Source of the DNA: Pseudomonas sp.
GTDB lineage: Bacteria; Pseudomonadota; Gammaproteobacteria; Pseudomonadales; Pseudomonadaceae
Direction: 5' to 3'
DNA length: 64,000 bases
Assembly (NCBI GenBank): GCA_030699825.1
Contig: JAUYKV010000062.1
Span: 62,001 to 126,000, forward strand
Part shown: positions 37,064 to 46,490 of the stretch, one piece after another
How positions within the stretch are numbered: position 1 is the first letter of the stretch
Layout of the letters: every line of letters begins with the position of its first letter
Made by a program: the position numbers and the translations under genes
Notes under the pieces: model-generated
What the model was told of the DNA's origin: nothing
Databases searched by the model: none
What the model saw: only the letters and a program-made list of their open reading frames with translations

Positions 37064-37098
37064 GCCCCGCCGATCGCCCGAGACGCGGGGCTTTTTTT
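37064..37098 (+). terminator. terminator of glpD
   Basis: GCCCCGC (37064-37070) and GCGGGGC (37085-37091) with a 14-base loop, followed by TTTTTTT. Confidence 0.8.
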
Positions 37099-37208
37099 GC
37101 TGCCGATGACTGGCCAGAGCGGGTAGAGACGCCCGCAGCGAACAGTCCACCGTGTCTAAGGTGTGCAGCAGAAGCTGGCGCACTACTTCGTGAGTACGCC
37201 CTGCCTTT

Positions 37209-38198
37209 CTATAGCTGCGCCCAGTGCCCGTTCTGACGATGCGCCTGGAGATGCGGCAGCACCGCCGCCAGCAACGGCTCCTTGAACGCCTCCTGAAAAC
37301 GATGGGCCAAACCGGGAATCAGCTTCAGCGCGCTGCCCTGGATATGCGCGGCCACATGTACGCCGTGCATCACCGGCAGCAGCGGGTCGGCGGTGCCATG
37401 CACCACCAGGGTAGGTACCTGCAAACGGTTGAGCAGCTCGACCCGACTGGTCTCGGCGAGGATGGCCAGCAGCTGGCGCTGCACGCCCTCGGGGTTGAAG
37501 GCGCGCTCGTAGGCGATCTCGGCCTGTTGCAGGAGCGCTTGACGATCGTCGCGGACCAATGGACTGCCGAGGGCGGCGAGCAGATCGGCCTGCTGTTCGA
37601 GGGCCAGCTCGCGGCTTGGCGCCTCGCGCTCGGCCAACAAGGCCAGCAATGCCGGACTGGGCGCCGGCAGGCCCTGGGCGCCGGAGCTGGTCATGATCAG
37701 GGTCAGGCTCTGCACCCGTGCCGGCACCAGGTCGGCCAGGTGCTGGGCGATCATCCCGCCCATGCTGGCGCCGAGCACATGAAACTGGCGCACACCGAGG
37801 GCATCCATCAGGCCGAGGGCATCGCCGGCCATGTCGCGCAGCCGGTATGGCGCCGACACCGTCAGCCCCAGGCGATAGCGCAACGCTTCATAGGCGAGGC
37901 TGGCCGGCGGCGCAGCCTGAACCCAGCTACTCAGGCCGACATCGCGGTTATCGAAGCGGATCACCCGGAAGCCCTGCCCGCACAGGCGCGCGACCACCTC
38001 GTCCGGCCAGTGGATCAGTTGGCCACCGAGGCCCATGACCATCAGCAACACCGGGTCGCTGCTACGGCCGATACTTTGATAGGCCAGTCGCACATCACCC
38101 AGTTCGACCTTCAAGGTCGGCGTCTGAACATCGCAGCGCTCGCTGGCCAAAACAGGCCCGCCGCAAAGGAGCACGGCAAGAAGAATTAACACACGCAT
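37209..38198 (-). CDS. secreted alpha/beta hydrolase
   Basis: A 329-residue protein with a signal peptide (residues 1-18, MRVLILLAVLLCGGPVLA) and an alpha/beta-hydrolase domain. The nucleophile elbow is 'GASMGG', the oxyanion region 'VMGLGGQLIHW', and the acid/base part is 'VVHGTADPLLP' and 'GLAHRF'. It resembles the hydrolase next to glpD and metR in P. aeruginosa (PA3586). The substrate is unknown. ATG 38198 is chosen because it gives the signal peptide; the frame is open to 38246. Two short tandem-repeat tracts lie between it and metE, 98-181 bp upstream of its start. Confidence 0.85.
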   Translation of the reverse strand: MRVLILLAVLLCGGPVLASERCDVQTPTLKVELGDVRLAYQSIGRSSDPVLLMVMGLGGQLIHWPDEVVARLCGQGFRVIRFDNRDVGLSSWVQAAPPASLAYEALRYRLGLTVSAPYRLRDMAGDALGLMDALGVRQFHVLGASMGGMIAQHLADLVPARVQSLTLIMTSSGAQGLPAPSPALLALLAEREAPSRELALEQQADLLAALGSPLVRDDRQALLQQAEIAYERAFNPEGVQRQLLAILAETSRVELLNRLQVPTLVVHGTADPLLPVMHGVHVAAHIQGSALKLIPGLAHRFQEAFKEPLLAAVLPHLQAHRQNGHWAQL

Positions 38199-38295
38199 AG
38201 AAACACCAGAACGCAGAACCCCATTGAGACGCGAGTTTGCTGACATTCAGTCGAGCGCGCTGCCACACAACCATGACAATTTGATGAATCTTACT

Positions 38296-38327
38296 GGGAA
38301 TGGGGAATGGGGAATGGGGAATGGGGA
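38296..38327 (+). repeat. heptanucleotide tandem repeat (GGGAATG)
   Basis: About four and a half perfect units of GGGAATG in the gap between metE and the hydrolase gene. Such tracts change length by slipped-strand mispairing, so the number of units may differ among strains. Confidence 0.85.
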
Positions 38328-38355
38328 AGAAACCACAGCCCTGCAGCCCGACCCG

Positions 38356-38379
38356 CCTCATCCCTCATCCCTCATCCCC
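38356..38379 (+). repeat. heptanucleotide tandem repeat (CCTCATC)
   Basis: Three units of CCTCATC, with a fourth partial, ending 6 bp before the metE stop codon. It is a second, unrelated 7-mer tract 28 bp from the first. Confidence 0.75.
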
Positions 38380-38384
38380 ATCAC

Positions 38385-40691
38385 TCAAGCCAACTCCGCG
38401 CGCAACTGCCGCGCCGCCGCCACCATATTGACCAGCGCCGCCTCGGTTTCCGGCCAGGCGCGGGTCTTCAGGCCGCAGTCCGGGTTGACCCACAGGCGCT
38501 CGGCGGGGATGCGCCGGGCCGCCTTGCGCAGCAGCTTGAGCATCTCGGCGCTGTCCGGCACCCGCGGCGAATGGATGTCGTAGACCCCGGGACCGATGTC
38601 GCTGGGGTAATCGAACGCCTCGAAGGCCTGCAGCAGCTGCATGTCCGAGCGCGAGGTCTCGATGGTGATGACGTCGGCGTCCATGGCGGCGATCGACTCG
38701 ATCACATCGTTGAACTCGCTGTAGCACATGTGGGTGTGGATCTGGGTTTCGTCGCGCACGCCGCAGGCAGCAAGGCGGAACGACTCGGTGGCCCAGTCCA
38801 GGTAGCCCTGCCACTGCGCCTGGCGCAACGGCAGGCCCTCGCGGAACGCCGCCTCGTCGATCTGCACGATCTTGATCCCGGCGGCTTCCAGATCGACCAC
38901 CTCGTCGCGAATCGCCAGGGCCAGTTGCCGGGCCTGCTGCTCGCGGGAAATATCCTCGCGCGGGAAGGACCACATCAGCATGGTCACCGGGCCGGTCAGC
39001 ATGCCCTTCATCACCTTACTGGTGAGGGTCTGGGCGTAGCGGCTCCACTCCACGGTCATCGGCCGCGGCCGGCTCAGGTCGCCATAGATCAGCGCCGGTT
39101 TGACGCAACGCGAACCGTAGCTCTGCACCCAGCCGAAACGGCTGAAGGCATAGCCGTCGAGTTGCTCGGCGAAGTACTCGACCATGTCGTTACGCTCGGC
39201 CTCGCCGTGCACCAGCACATCCAGGCCGAGGTTTTCCTGGACCGCGACGGCGTGGCGGATCTCGCCGTGCATGGCCGCGGTGTACTCGTCGGCGGACAGC
39301 TTGCCGGCCTTGAACGCCTGACGCGCCAGGCGGATCGCCGCGGTCTGCGGGAAGGAGCCGATGGTGGTGGTCGGCAATGCCGGCAGCTGCAGGCGTGCGC
39401 GCTGCTGCTCGATGCGCTGCACGAATGGCGACTGGCGCTGGCTGTCGGCCGCGGTAATCGCCGCCAGCCGGGCCTGTACGGCCGGTTTGTGGATACGCGG
39501 CGACTGCGCGCGCCTGGCCTGTACGGCGCGGCTCTGCGCCAACGCGGCCTGCACCTTGGCGTTCTGTGGGTCATTCAGGGCCGTCGTCAGCAGGGCGACT
39601 TCCTCGCATTTCTGCACGGCGAAGGCCAGCCAGCTTTTCAGCTCGCTATCCAGCTGGTCTTCACGGTTCAGGTCGACCGGACTGTGCAGCAGCGAGCAGC
39701 TCGGCGCCACCCACAGGCGCTCGCCCAGGCGCTCCTGCGCCTGTTGCAGGATGGCCAGGGTCTGCTGCAGATCGGTGCGCCAGACGTTGCGCCCGTTGAC
39801 CACGCCGAGCGACAGCACCTTGTATGCCGGCAAGCGGTCGAGAATGCTCGAGAACTGCTCGGGTGCGCGGACCAGGTCGATATGCAGACCATCCACCGGC
39901 AGGTTGGCGGCCAGGCCGAGGTTGTCTTCCAGGCCGGCGAAGTAGGTGGCGATCAGCTTCTTGCCGGGGTCACGCTGCAGCAGGTTGTAGGCACGCTCGA
40001 AGGCGTTCTTCCAGGCTTGCGGCAGGTCGAGCGCCAGGATCGGTTCGTCGATCTGCACCCACTCCACGCCCTGGGCAGCCAGGCGCTGGAGGATCTCGCC
40101 GTACACCGGCAGCAGCCGTTCGAGCAGCTCGAGCTTGTCGAAGCTCGCGTCACCCTTGACCTTGCCCAGCCACAGGTAGGTCCGCGGGCCGATCAGCACC
40201 GGCTTGACGCTGTGCCCCAACGCATGGGCCTCGTCGACTTCTTCGAACAGCTGTTGCCAGCTCAGCTGGAACTGCTGGTCGGCACTGAACTCGGGGACCA
40301 GGTAGTGGTAGTTGCTGTCGAACCACTTGGTCAGCTCTTGTGCGTGGCCGCCACCGCAACAACCGACGCCGCTATTGTTTGCAACGGCGCCACGCGCCAT
40401 GCCGAACAGGGTTTCCAGGCTCGGCTTGCCACTGTGCGGACGGAAGCGCTCGGGGATCACGCCGAAGGTCAGCGAGTGGGTGAGGACCTGGTCGTACCAG
40501 GCGAAATCGCCGACCGGTAGCAGGTCGATACCGGCGTCCTTCTGCAACTGCCAGTGGGCGGCGCGCAACTGGCGGCCAACCGCCTGCAAGCCGGATTCGT
40601 CCAGTTCGCCTTTCCAGTGAGCCTCCAGGGCCTTCTTCAGTTCGCGGTCGGCGCCGATACGCGGGAAACCCAGGGAATGGGACAGGGCCAT
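38385..40691 (-). CDS. metE: cobalamin-independent methionine synthase
   Basis: A 768-residue enzyme that transfers a methyl group from 5-methyltetrahydropteroyl-triglutamate to homocysteine. It has two homologous barrels: the N-terminal folate half ('[21 protein letters not shown]') and the C-terminal catalytic half with zinc ligands His/Cys in '[13 protein letters not shown]' and Cys in '[10 protein letters not shown]'. ATG 40691 ([13 protein letters not shown]) is preferred over 40706; GGAG lies 9 bases upstream. It is divergent from its activator gene metR. In contrast to the B12-dependent MetH, it works without cobalamin. Confidence 0.96.
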   Translation of the reverse strand: MALSHSLGFPRIGADRELKKALEAHWKGELDESGLQAVGRQLRAAHWQLQKDAGIDLLPVGDFAWYDQVLTHSLTFGVIPERFRPHSGKPSLETLFGMARGAVANNSGVGCCGGGHAQELTKWFDSNYHYLVPEFSADQQFQLSWQQLFEEVDEAHALGHSVKPVLIGPRTYLWLGKVKGDASFDKLELLERLLPVYGEILQRLAAQGVEWVQIDEPILALDLPQAWKNAFERAYNLLQRDPGKKLIATYFAGLEDNLGLAANLPVDGLHIDLVRAPEQFSSILDRLPAYKVLSLGVVNGRNVWRTDLQQTLAILQQAQERLGERLWVAPSCSLLHSPVDLNREDQLDSELKSWLAFAVQKCEEVALLTTALNDPQNAKVQAALAQSRAVQARRAQSPRIHKPAVQARLAAITAADSQRQSPFVQRIEQQRARLQLPALPTTTIGSFPQTAAIRLARQAFKAGKLSADEYTAAMHGEIRHAVAVQENLGLDVLVHGEAERNDMVEYFAEQLDGYAFSRFGWVQSYGSRCVKPALIYGDLSRPRPMTVEWSRYAQTLTSKVMKGMLTGPVTMLMWSFPREDISREQQARQLALAIRDEVVDLEAAGIKIVQIDEAAFREGLPLRQAQWQGYLDWATESFRLAACGVRDETQIHTHMCYSEFNDVIESIAAMDADVITIETSRSDMQLLQAFEAFDYPSDIGPGVYDIHSPRVPDSAEMLKLLRKAARRIPAERLWVNPDCGLKTRAWPETEAALVNMVAAARQLRAELA

Positions 40692-40848
40692 GTCAAAACG
40701 CTCCATAGATAAACAAGATGGGGCGTATTCTCGGCAACCGGCCATCGTGAGACAAACTCAACATATTCGTATTGATCTATAATTTCACTCATGTTCAGCT
40801 GACCTACACAAAGCTAATCTGCGAGATACCCTGGATCGAGAGGTTCCC
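40692..40848. promoter_or_regulatory. metE/metR divergent control region
   Basis: 157 bp between the two starts. A perfect TATAAT at 40778-40783 points toward metR. The MetR recognition pattern TGAA-N5-TTCA was looked for; only two same-direction half sites (TTCACTCATGTTCA, 40784-40797) are seen. Regulation of both genes by MetR with homocysteine is expected from other bacteria, not shown here. Confidence 0.45.
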
Positions 40849-41766
40849 ATGCTCGAATTGCGCCACTTGAAAACCCTCCACGCCCTGCGCGAAAGCGAGA
40901 GCCTGGTCGACGCCGCCGAACGCCTGCACCTGACCCAGTCGGCGCTGTCGCACCAGTTCAAGGAGCTGGAGGAGCGCCTCGGCATGCAGCTGTTCGTGCG
41001 CAAGACCAAGCCGGTACGCTTCACCAGCGCCGGCCTGCGTTTGCTGCAACTGACCGATGCGGTGCTGCCGCTGCTGCGCGGCGCCGAGCGCGATCTGGCG
41101 CGGCTGGCCGGCGGCACCGCCGGCCGCCTGCATATGGCCATCGAATGCCACAGCTGCTTCCAGTGGCTGATGCCGACCATCGACCAGTTCCGCGACGCCT
41201 GGCCGGAGGTGGAGCTGGACCTGGCCTCGGGCTTCTCCTTCGCCCCGCTGCCGGCCCTGGCCCGTGGCGACCTGGACCTGGTGGTGACCTCGGATCCGCT
41301 GGAGCTGGCCGGGATCACCTATGTGCCGCTGTTCACCTACGAGGCCATGCTCGCGGTGGCCAACCAGCACCCGTTGGCCAGCAAGCCGTTTATCCAGCCC
41401 GAAGACCTGGCGACTGAAACCCTGATCACCTACCCGGTCGAGCGCGACCGCCTGGACATATTCACGCGCTTCCTCGAACCGGCCGACGTCGAACCCGCTC
41501 AGGTGCGCACCTCGGAACTGACGGTGATGATGATGCAGCTGGTGGCCAGCGGCCGTGGCGTCTGCGGCCTGCCCAACTGGGCGCTGCACGAATACAGCTC
41601 GCGCGGCTACGTCACGGCCAAACGCTTGGGCGACAAGGGCCTGTTCGCCACCCTGTATGCCGGCATCCGCACCGATATGCTCGACTCGCCGTTTATGCGC
41701 GACTTCCTGCTCACCGCCAAGGACACCTCATTCGCCAACCTGGAAGGGGTCAGCGTGGCGCGCTGA
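40849..41766 (+). CDS. metR: LysR-type activator of methionine genes
   Basis: A 305-residue LysR regulator with an N-terminal winged helix ('LVDAAERLHLTQSALSHQFK', residues 19-38) and a two-lobed effector domain. The sequence from the N-terminus (MLELRHLKTLHALRE) and its divergent placement against metE identify it as MetR, which activates metE in response to homocysteine. Start ATG 40849 has GAGAGG upstream. No terminator was seen after it. Confidence 0.94.
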   Translation: MLELRHLKTLHALRESESLVDAAERLHLTQSALSHQFKELEERLGMQLFVRKTKPVRFTSAGLRLLQLTDAVLPLLRGAERDLARLAGGTAGRLHMAIECHSCFQWLMPTIDQFRDAWPEVELDLASGFSFAPLPALARGDLDLVVTSDPLELAGITYVPLFTYEAMLAVANQHPLASKPFIQPEDLATETLITYPVERDRLDIFTRFLEPADVEPAQVRTSELTVMMMQLVASGRGVCGLPNWALHEYSSRGYVTAKRLGDKGLFATLYAGIRTDMLDSPFMRDFLLTAKDTSFANLEGVSVAR

Positions 41767-42019
41767 ATGCGCCGGCTGCTGCAAATCTGCTCGGGGCCGC
41801 CGTGCGCACCACTGGCCGCCGCCGCGCATTGACCTGATCCCCTAGCAGCCACCCCGGTGCGCATGGCGCGCCCTACGCAGAGCATCCCGTCCCAGCGCAC
41901 CAGCGCTAAGATCGCTCGCGACACCCATGACCTGGATCAATTGCACCTGAGCGCCACTGCGCTTTAATCACAGCGTCACTTCAAAAGACGCAATTCAATA
42001 GCCGCGGAAACCGAACCCC

Positions 42020-42406
42020 ATGATCCAAGCGATGCGCAGTCGCCATAGAGCACTCAGCAGAAATCTGCTGGTGCTCTGGTGTGTGCTGCTTATCGCCTGC
42101 GCCTTCGCCCATATTCAGGCCGCCAGCGCCCAGGTAACTGACGACATCGGTGTCCCCACCTACAGCAGCCACGAGCATGCCGCCCCTGAGCAAAGCGCAG
42201 CGGATAGCTGCAGCGCCGTGCAGAACGCTCCGTTCAACCAGCAACTGCTCACGCTCCTGGCATTGACCGCCCTGTTCGTCCTGGCCGGCAGCCTTGGCCT
42301 GCTCCCCGATCTGCAGCGCCGCATCAGTAGCTTGCAGGTCATACCGTTATTCCGCCCCGGCTTGCCACCCCCCATTCGCAAGCAACTGCATCGCTATAAC
42401 GAATAG
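42020..42406 (+). CDS. small membrane protein at the head of the copper operon
   Basis: A 128-residue hypothetical protein with an N-terminal hydrophobic segment (about residues 16-36, possibly a cleaved signal) and a second membrane helix (about 75-97). The segment between them is periplasmic-like with His and a single Cys ('SSHEHAAPEQSAADSCSA'). The C-terminus is basic. An alternative start is ATG 42032. I do not recognise a named family. Its place 94 bp before the DUF2933 gene and a P1B ATPase operon suggests a metal-related accessory role; that is inference. Confidence 0.65.
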   Translation: MIQAMRSRHRALSRNLLVLWCVLLIACAFAHIQAASAQVTDDIGVPTYSSHEHAAPEQSAADSCSAVQNAPFNQQLLTLLALTALFVLAGSLGLLPDLQRRISSLQVIPLFRPGLPPPIRKQLHRYNE

Positions 42407-42499
42407 CGCCACTCTTCCCCGCTAAAACCCGCAGTCGCGCTGCGCCGGCCCCACGCCGTGCATAGCGCTATGCCCCTCGGTTTTTTGGAGAGTGCCAAC

Positions 42500-42724
42500 A
42501 TGCCCCATGACCCGCATAGCGCCCCGGCAGCCAACAATCCCCGGCGCTTCTGGCCTGCACTGGTGGTTTTCGCCGCCATCGCCCTGTTCCTCCTCTGGGA
42601 AGAGCATCAGGCCCATCTACTCGGCGCCCTGCCTTATCTGATCCTGCTGCTCTGCCCGCTGATGCATGTGTTCATGCACCGCGGCCATGGCCGGGATAAA
42701 GACGGCCCGCACGATCACCGCTGA
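42500..42724 (+). CDS. DUF2933-type small membrane protein
   Basis: A 74-residue protein with two hydrophobic segments (about 17-34 and 40-57) and a His-rich tail ('HVFMHRGHGRDKDGPHDHR'). This is the layout of DUF2933 proteins, which commonly sit in heavy-metal resistance operons. ATG 42500 has GGAG 9 bases before it. The next gene starts 16 bp after its stop. Confidence 0.8.
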   Translation: MPHDPHSAPAANNPRRFWPALVVFAAIALFLLWEEHQAHLLGALPYLILLLCPLMHVFMHRGHGRDKDGPHDHR

Positions 42725-42740
42725 TCAGGAGGCAACAACT

Positions 42741-43415
42741 ATGGAACAGACCATGTCGGCCTATGGCCTCTGGGGCCTGGTGATCGTCAACTCGCTGGTG
42801 TTCATTATTTTCGCCTTCAGCTTCTTCAAGCCGAACAGCCCGCGGGACTGGCGCACCTTCGGCACCTTCGCCGCCTTCATCGTCGCCCTGTTCGTCGAGA
42901 TGTACGGCGTGCCGCTGACCCTCTACCTGCTGGCCGGTTGGCTGCAGAGCCGCTATCCGCAACTCGACCCGCTGTCCCACGATGCCGGGCACCTGTGGCA
43001 CAGCCTGCTGGGGCTGGAGGGCGATCCGCATTTCGGCGTGCTGCATTTCCTCAGCAGCCTGTTTATCTTCGCCGGTTTCTGGCTGCTGGCCACGGCCTGG
43101 CGCGTGCTCTACCGCGCCCAGCAGGCGGGCTCCCTGGCCGAAAGCGGCCCCTACGCGCGCATCCGCCATCCGCAGTACGTGGCCTTCAGTCTGATCATGT
43201 TCGGCTTCCTGCTGCAGTGGCCGACGTTGCTGACCCTGTTGATGTTCCCGGTACTGCTGCTGATGTACGTGCACCTGGCGCGCCAGGAAGATCGCTGGGC
43301 CGCCAGCCACTTCGGCGACCACTGGCAGCATTACCGGGCGTGGGTGCCGGCCTTTATTCCGCGGCTGGGTAACGCCAGCGATCAGCCCGCCACACCCCAG
43401 GAGCCCAAGCCATGA
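42741..43415 (+). CDS. isoprenylcysteine carboxyl methyltransferase-like membrane protein
   Basis: A 224-residue integral membrane protein with about five helices. The C-terminal half carries the ICMT/PEMT-type signature '[19 protein letters not shown]' and '[23 protein letters not shown]' (S-adenosylmethionine pocket; shown in family form). Proteins of this kind are frequent next to copper P-type ATPases in Pseudomonas, yet their substrate there is unknown; bacteria lack prenylated proteins of the eukaryotic type. AGGAGG lies 8 bases before ATG 42741. The stop overlaps the ATPase start (ATGA), so the two are translationally coupled. Confidence 0.85.
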   Translation: MEQTMSAYGLWGLVIVNSLVFIIFAFSFFKPNSPRDWRTFGTFAAFIVALFVEMYGVPLTLYLLAGWLQSRYPQLDPLSHDAGHLWHSLLGLEGDPHFGVLHFLSSLFIFAGFWLLATAWRVLYRAQQAGSLAESGPYARIRHPQYVAFSLIMFGFLLQWPTLLTLLMFPVLLLMYVHLARQEDRWAASHFGDHWQHYRAWVPAFIPRLGNASDQPATPQEPKP

Positions 43416-45694
43416 ATGCAGTCGAGCCGAGAGGTAATCGGCAGAACGCGGTGCTGATAGTCCCCGGCATGGGCAGCGACCATTGCGCCGGCCTGGTCAG
43501 CCAATCGCTCAAGCGCCTGCCCGGCATTGCCGAGCTGAGCACCAGCATCGCCAGCCATAAGGTCCGTATCGAGTTCGATGCGAGCCAAACGGACCTGGCG
43601 ACCCTGCAAAAAGCCGTGGAACAGGCCGGTTATGAAGTGGCCAAGGCAGCCCTCGCCGGTGCTGGCAGCGAGCCCACCGGCGCCGCGGAGGAAGAACACT
43701 ACCTGCACGACGCCTGGCGGCGCATGTGGATAGCCGGCGTACCCACGACCCTGATCATGCTGCTGATGGCCGTGCATATGTTCTGGTTCATGCTGCCGGG
43801 ATATCTGGCGATGGTGGTGATACTCGCCGCCATCCCGGTGTTTATCGCCGGCGCCAGCACTCATGTGTCGGCCTGGAAAGCGCTGCGCAATCGCACCGCC
43901 AATATGGATGTGCTGATCAGCCTGGGCAGCCTGCCGCCCTACTTTATCGGCCTGGTGGGGTTCTTCTACCCCATGACCTCCTTCGTCGAGATGGCCGCCA
44001 CCATCATGACCTTCCACCTGATCGGCCGTTACCTGGAGGCCCGTGCCAAAGGCCGCGCCTCCCAGGCGATCCGCAAGATGCTCGAACTGGGCGCCAAGAG
44101 TGCAGTGCTGCTGCGCGATGGCGTCGAGGTGCAGGTGCCGATCGAAGCCGTGGTGGTCGGCGACCTGATGCTGGTGCGCCCCGGCGAAAAAATCCCCAGT
44201 GACGGCGAAGTGGTCGAGGGTAACAGCCATATCGACGAATCCCTGGCCACCGGCGAATCCTTGCCGAAAGAAAAGGGGCCGGGCGATCCGGTGATCGGCG
44301 CCACCCTGAACAAGGAAGGCCTACTGACCGTGCGCGCGACCAAGGTTGGCCAGGACACCTTTCTCGCCCAGGTAATCGACCTGGTCGAGCACGCGCAAAG
44401 CACCAAGGTGCCGATCCAGGAATTCGCCGACCGCATGACCGGGCGCTTCGTGCCCATTGTGATCGTCATCAGCCTGTTGAGTCTGGTCGTCTGGCTGATC
44501 GCCGGCGAATCCTTGCGCGGCATCCTGGTGTGGGGCGCAAACTGGCTGCCCTGGGTCGACGCCGAGCTATCGCCGGGCTTGGTCGGGCTGCTTTCCGCTG
44601 TTGCGGTACTGGTGATCGCCTGCCCCTGTGCTCTCGGCCTGGCCACCCCGACCGCACTGATGGTAGGTGCCGGCCGTGGCGCCGAGCTGGGCATCCTCTA
44701 TCGCTCCGGCACCGCCATTCAGATGTTCAAGGACATCAAGGTGATGGTGCTCGACAAGACCGGCACCCTGACCCTGGGCAAACCGGTGGTCACCGATTGC
44801 CTGCCCAGCGCCGGGATCAACGAGCAGGAGCTGCTGCGTCTGGCCAGCAGCGTCGAATACGGCTCCGAGCACCCGATTGCCCAGGCCATGGTCGAACGCA
44901 TCAAGGAACTCGGTCTGGAACTGGGGGGCCTTGGCGAATTCCAGGCGCTCAACGGCCTGGGCGTGCAGGGCCAGGTGGACGGTCAATTGATCCGCGTCGG
45001 CAATGCGCGCTGGATGCAGGAATGCCAGGTGGACACCACAACCCTGGCCAGCCAGCTGGAAGCCCTGGAGAACCAGGGCAAGACCGCGCTCTATGTCGCC
45101 CGCGAGGCGCAACTGATTGGCGTGGTAGCGGTAGCCGACAGCCTCAAGGAGGACGCCCAGGCAGCCATCACCGAACTGCGCGCCATGGGTATCCATACCG
45201 TGATGCTGACCGGCGACAACCCGCGCGCCGCTGCGCATATCGCCGCGCAAGTGGGCATCGACAGCGTCCACGCAGGTGTGCTGCCCAGCGGCAAGGTCGA
45301 GGTCATTCGCCAGCTGCAGGCCGAATACGGCCAATGGGTGGCGATGGTCGGCGACGGCATCAACGACGCCCCGGCACTCAAGCAGGCCAATGTCGGCATC
45401 GCCATCGGCACCGGTGCCGATGTGGCCATGGAGGCCGCCGATGTGATTCTCATCGGTGGACACCTGGGCGGCCTGGTGGAAGCGGCGCAGCTGTCGCGCC
45501 TGACCTTCCGCAAGATCGTCGAGAACCTGATCTGGGCCTCGGCCTACAACGTCGCCGCGATCCCCATCGCTGCTGTCGGTCTGCTCCACCCAATGATCGG
45601 CGTGATCGCCATGACCGCCAGCTCGCTGTCGGTGATCGCCAATTCCCTACTGCTCAAGAGAGCCACCTTGAGCGCTATCCGCAAAACCCATTGA
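43412..45694 (+). CDS. copA: P1B-type copper/silver-translocating ATPase
   Basis: A 760-residue heavy-metal ATPase that exports Cu(I)/Ag(I) from the cytoplasm. The ion-binding CPC motif is at residues 404-406, the phosphorylated Asp448 in DKTGT, actuator 'TGES', His487-Pro in 'SEHPIA', and '[10 protein letters not shown]' in the hinge. Cu(I) export is inferred from CPC. The single N-terminal metal-binding domain is degenerate: the usual GMxCxxC reads 'GMGSDHC', so the first Cys is Ser22 and only Cys25 remains. Coupled to the ICMT-like gene; the Met-rich gene follows 20 bp later. Confidence 0.93.
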   Translation: MNAVEPRGNRQNAVLIVPGMGSDHCAGLVSQSLKRLPGIAELSTSIASHKVRIEFDASQTDLATLQKAVEQAGYEVAKAALAGAGSEPTGAAEEEHYLHDAWRRMWIAGVPTTLIMLLMAVHMFWFMLPGYLAMVVILAAIPVFIAGASTHVSAWKALRNRTANMDVLISLGSLPPYFIGLVGFFYPMTSFVEMAATIMTFHLIGRYLEARAKGRASQAIRKMLELGAKSAVLLRDGVEVQVPIEAVVVGDLMLVRPGEKIPSDGEVVEGNSHIDESLATGESLPKEKGPGDPVIGATLNKEGLLTVRATKVGQDTFLAQVIDLVEHAQSTKVPIQEFADRMTGRFVPIVIVISLLSLVVWLIAGESLRGILVWGANWLPWVDAELSPGLVGLLSAVAVLVIACPCALGLATPTALMVGAGRGAELGILYRSGTAIQMFKDIKVMVLDKTGTLTLGKPVVTDCLPSAGINEQELLRLASSVEYGSEHPIAQAMVERIKELGLELGGLGEFQALNGLGVQGQVDGQLIRVGNARWMQECQVDTTTLASQLEALENQGKTALYVAREAQLIGVVAVADSLKEDAQAAITELRAMGIHTVMLTGDNPRAAAHIAAQVGIDSVHAGVLPSGKVEVIRQLQAEYGQWVAMVGDGINDAPALKQANVGIAIGTGADVAMEAADVILIGGHLGGLVEAAQLSRLTFRKIVENLIWASAYNVAAIPIAAVGLLHPMIGVIAMTASSLSVIANSLLLKRATLSAIRKTH

Positions 45695-45714
45695 AACCAA
45701 GCAGGAGAAACACC

Positions 45715-46152
45715 ATGAGCACTTTCACCTACAAAGCCCTGACCGCCCTCGCCCTGACCGGCGCACTACTGAGCGCCCCGGCGTTCGCCGAGGACGCGCA
45801 CCATCCCGAGAAGCTGGCGCAGAACGAGCAAAAAGCTCCCATGGGCCAGGGCATGGGACAAGGCATGGGCATGATGGACGGCATGGACATGACCAAGATG
45901 CAGGAAATGATGCAACAGATGCACGCCGCCAAGACCCCGGAGGAACGCCAGAAGATTCGCAGCGAGCACCGCGAGGCCATGCAGTCGCAAATGGGCATGA
46001 TGCGTGAGCGCATGCAACAGAGTCAGTGCCCCATGGCCAAGGACGCTTCCACCCAGCAGCAGTGCATGAAGGACATGCACGAGAATATGCAGGGCATGAT
46101 GCAGATGATGGAACAGATGCTGGAAAGCCAGTCCGTACCGAACGGCCAGTGA
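45715..46152 (+). CDS. Met-rich periplasmic protein
   Basis: A 145-residue exported protein with a signal peptide (residues 1-25, ending 'APAFA'). The mature part has over 25 Met, in MxxM and MxxxM spacing ('MGQGMGQGMGMMDGMDMTKM', 'MMQMMEQM'), with two Cys. Met clusters bind Cu(I) and Ag(I), so a periplasmic metal buffer or chaperone for the neighbouring ATPase and Cus pump is likely. The helical Gln/Glu-rich spacing recalls Spy/CpxP-type proteins, but the family signature is not clear. ATG 45715 has AGGAGA 8 bases upstream. Last gene of the forward operon. Confidence 0.85.
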   Translation: MSTFTYKALTALALTGALLSAPAFAEDAHHPEKLAQNEQKAPMGQGMGQGMGMMDGMDMTKMQEMMQQMHAAKTPEERQKIRSEHREAMQSQMGMMRERMQQSQCPMAKDASTQQQCMKDMHENMQGMMQMMEQMLESQSVPNGQ

Positions 46153-46490
46153 GCCTGGTGTAACGCCCAGCCCCGCGCGGTTCGGAGCAGGGAGGAGCAA
46201 AGCGCAATCCGGGATCATCCCCCCGGATTGCGCCAAGGCTTATCCAGGCTACGGGAGCCGGCAACCGCCAAACCGCTTATACCCTTGCGCCCGTGGCGGG
46301 TTCCACCCGTCCTACAGAGGGTAGTCAGCACAGGCTCGGGAACGGACACAAAATTTCCCCGGATCGCATCCGGGCTACAGTCCGTAGCTCGGATAAGCCC
46401 CAGCGCAATCCGGGACCGCTCTCACGGATTGCATCCGTTTCGCGTTTCACCCGCCCTACAGGCAGTGGGCGGGCGTTTGTTCACCACCTC
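46153..46490. other. 338-bp gap between two convergent copper operons
   Basis: It contains the 12-bp inverted repeat listed below and several GTAGCCCGGAT/CGCAATCCGGG pieces (46360-46420), all matching the common Pseudomonas intergenic repeat. No gene, and no T-tract terminator for either operon, was seen. Confidence 0.55.
46202..46233. repeat. inverted repeat between convergent operons
   Basis: GCGCAATCCGGG (46202-46213) and CCCGGATTGCGC (46222-46233), perfect 12-bp arms with an 8-base loop. It has no T-tract, so it may be a 3'-end stabilising hairpin or a rho-independent terminator of poor quality. Confidence 0.7.

Noticed and set aside
38296..38379. Possible CRISPR array
   Set aside because: The units are 7 bp, contiguous and without spacers; they are simple tandem repeats.
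41767..42019. CueR-type or CopR-type operator before the forward copper operon
   Set aside because: No inverted repeat with the expected spacing, nor the CopR pattern, could be found by eye.
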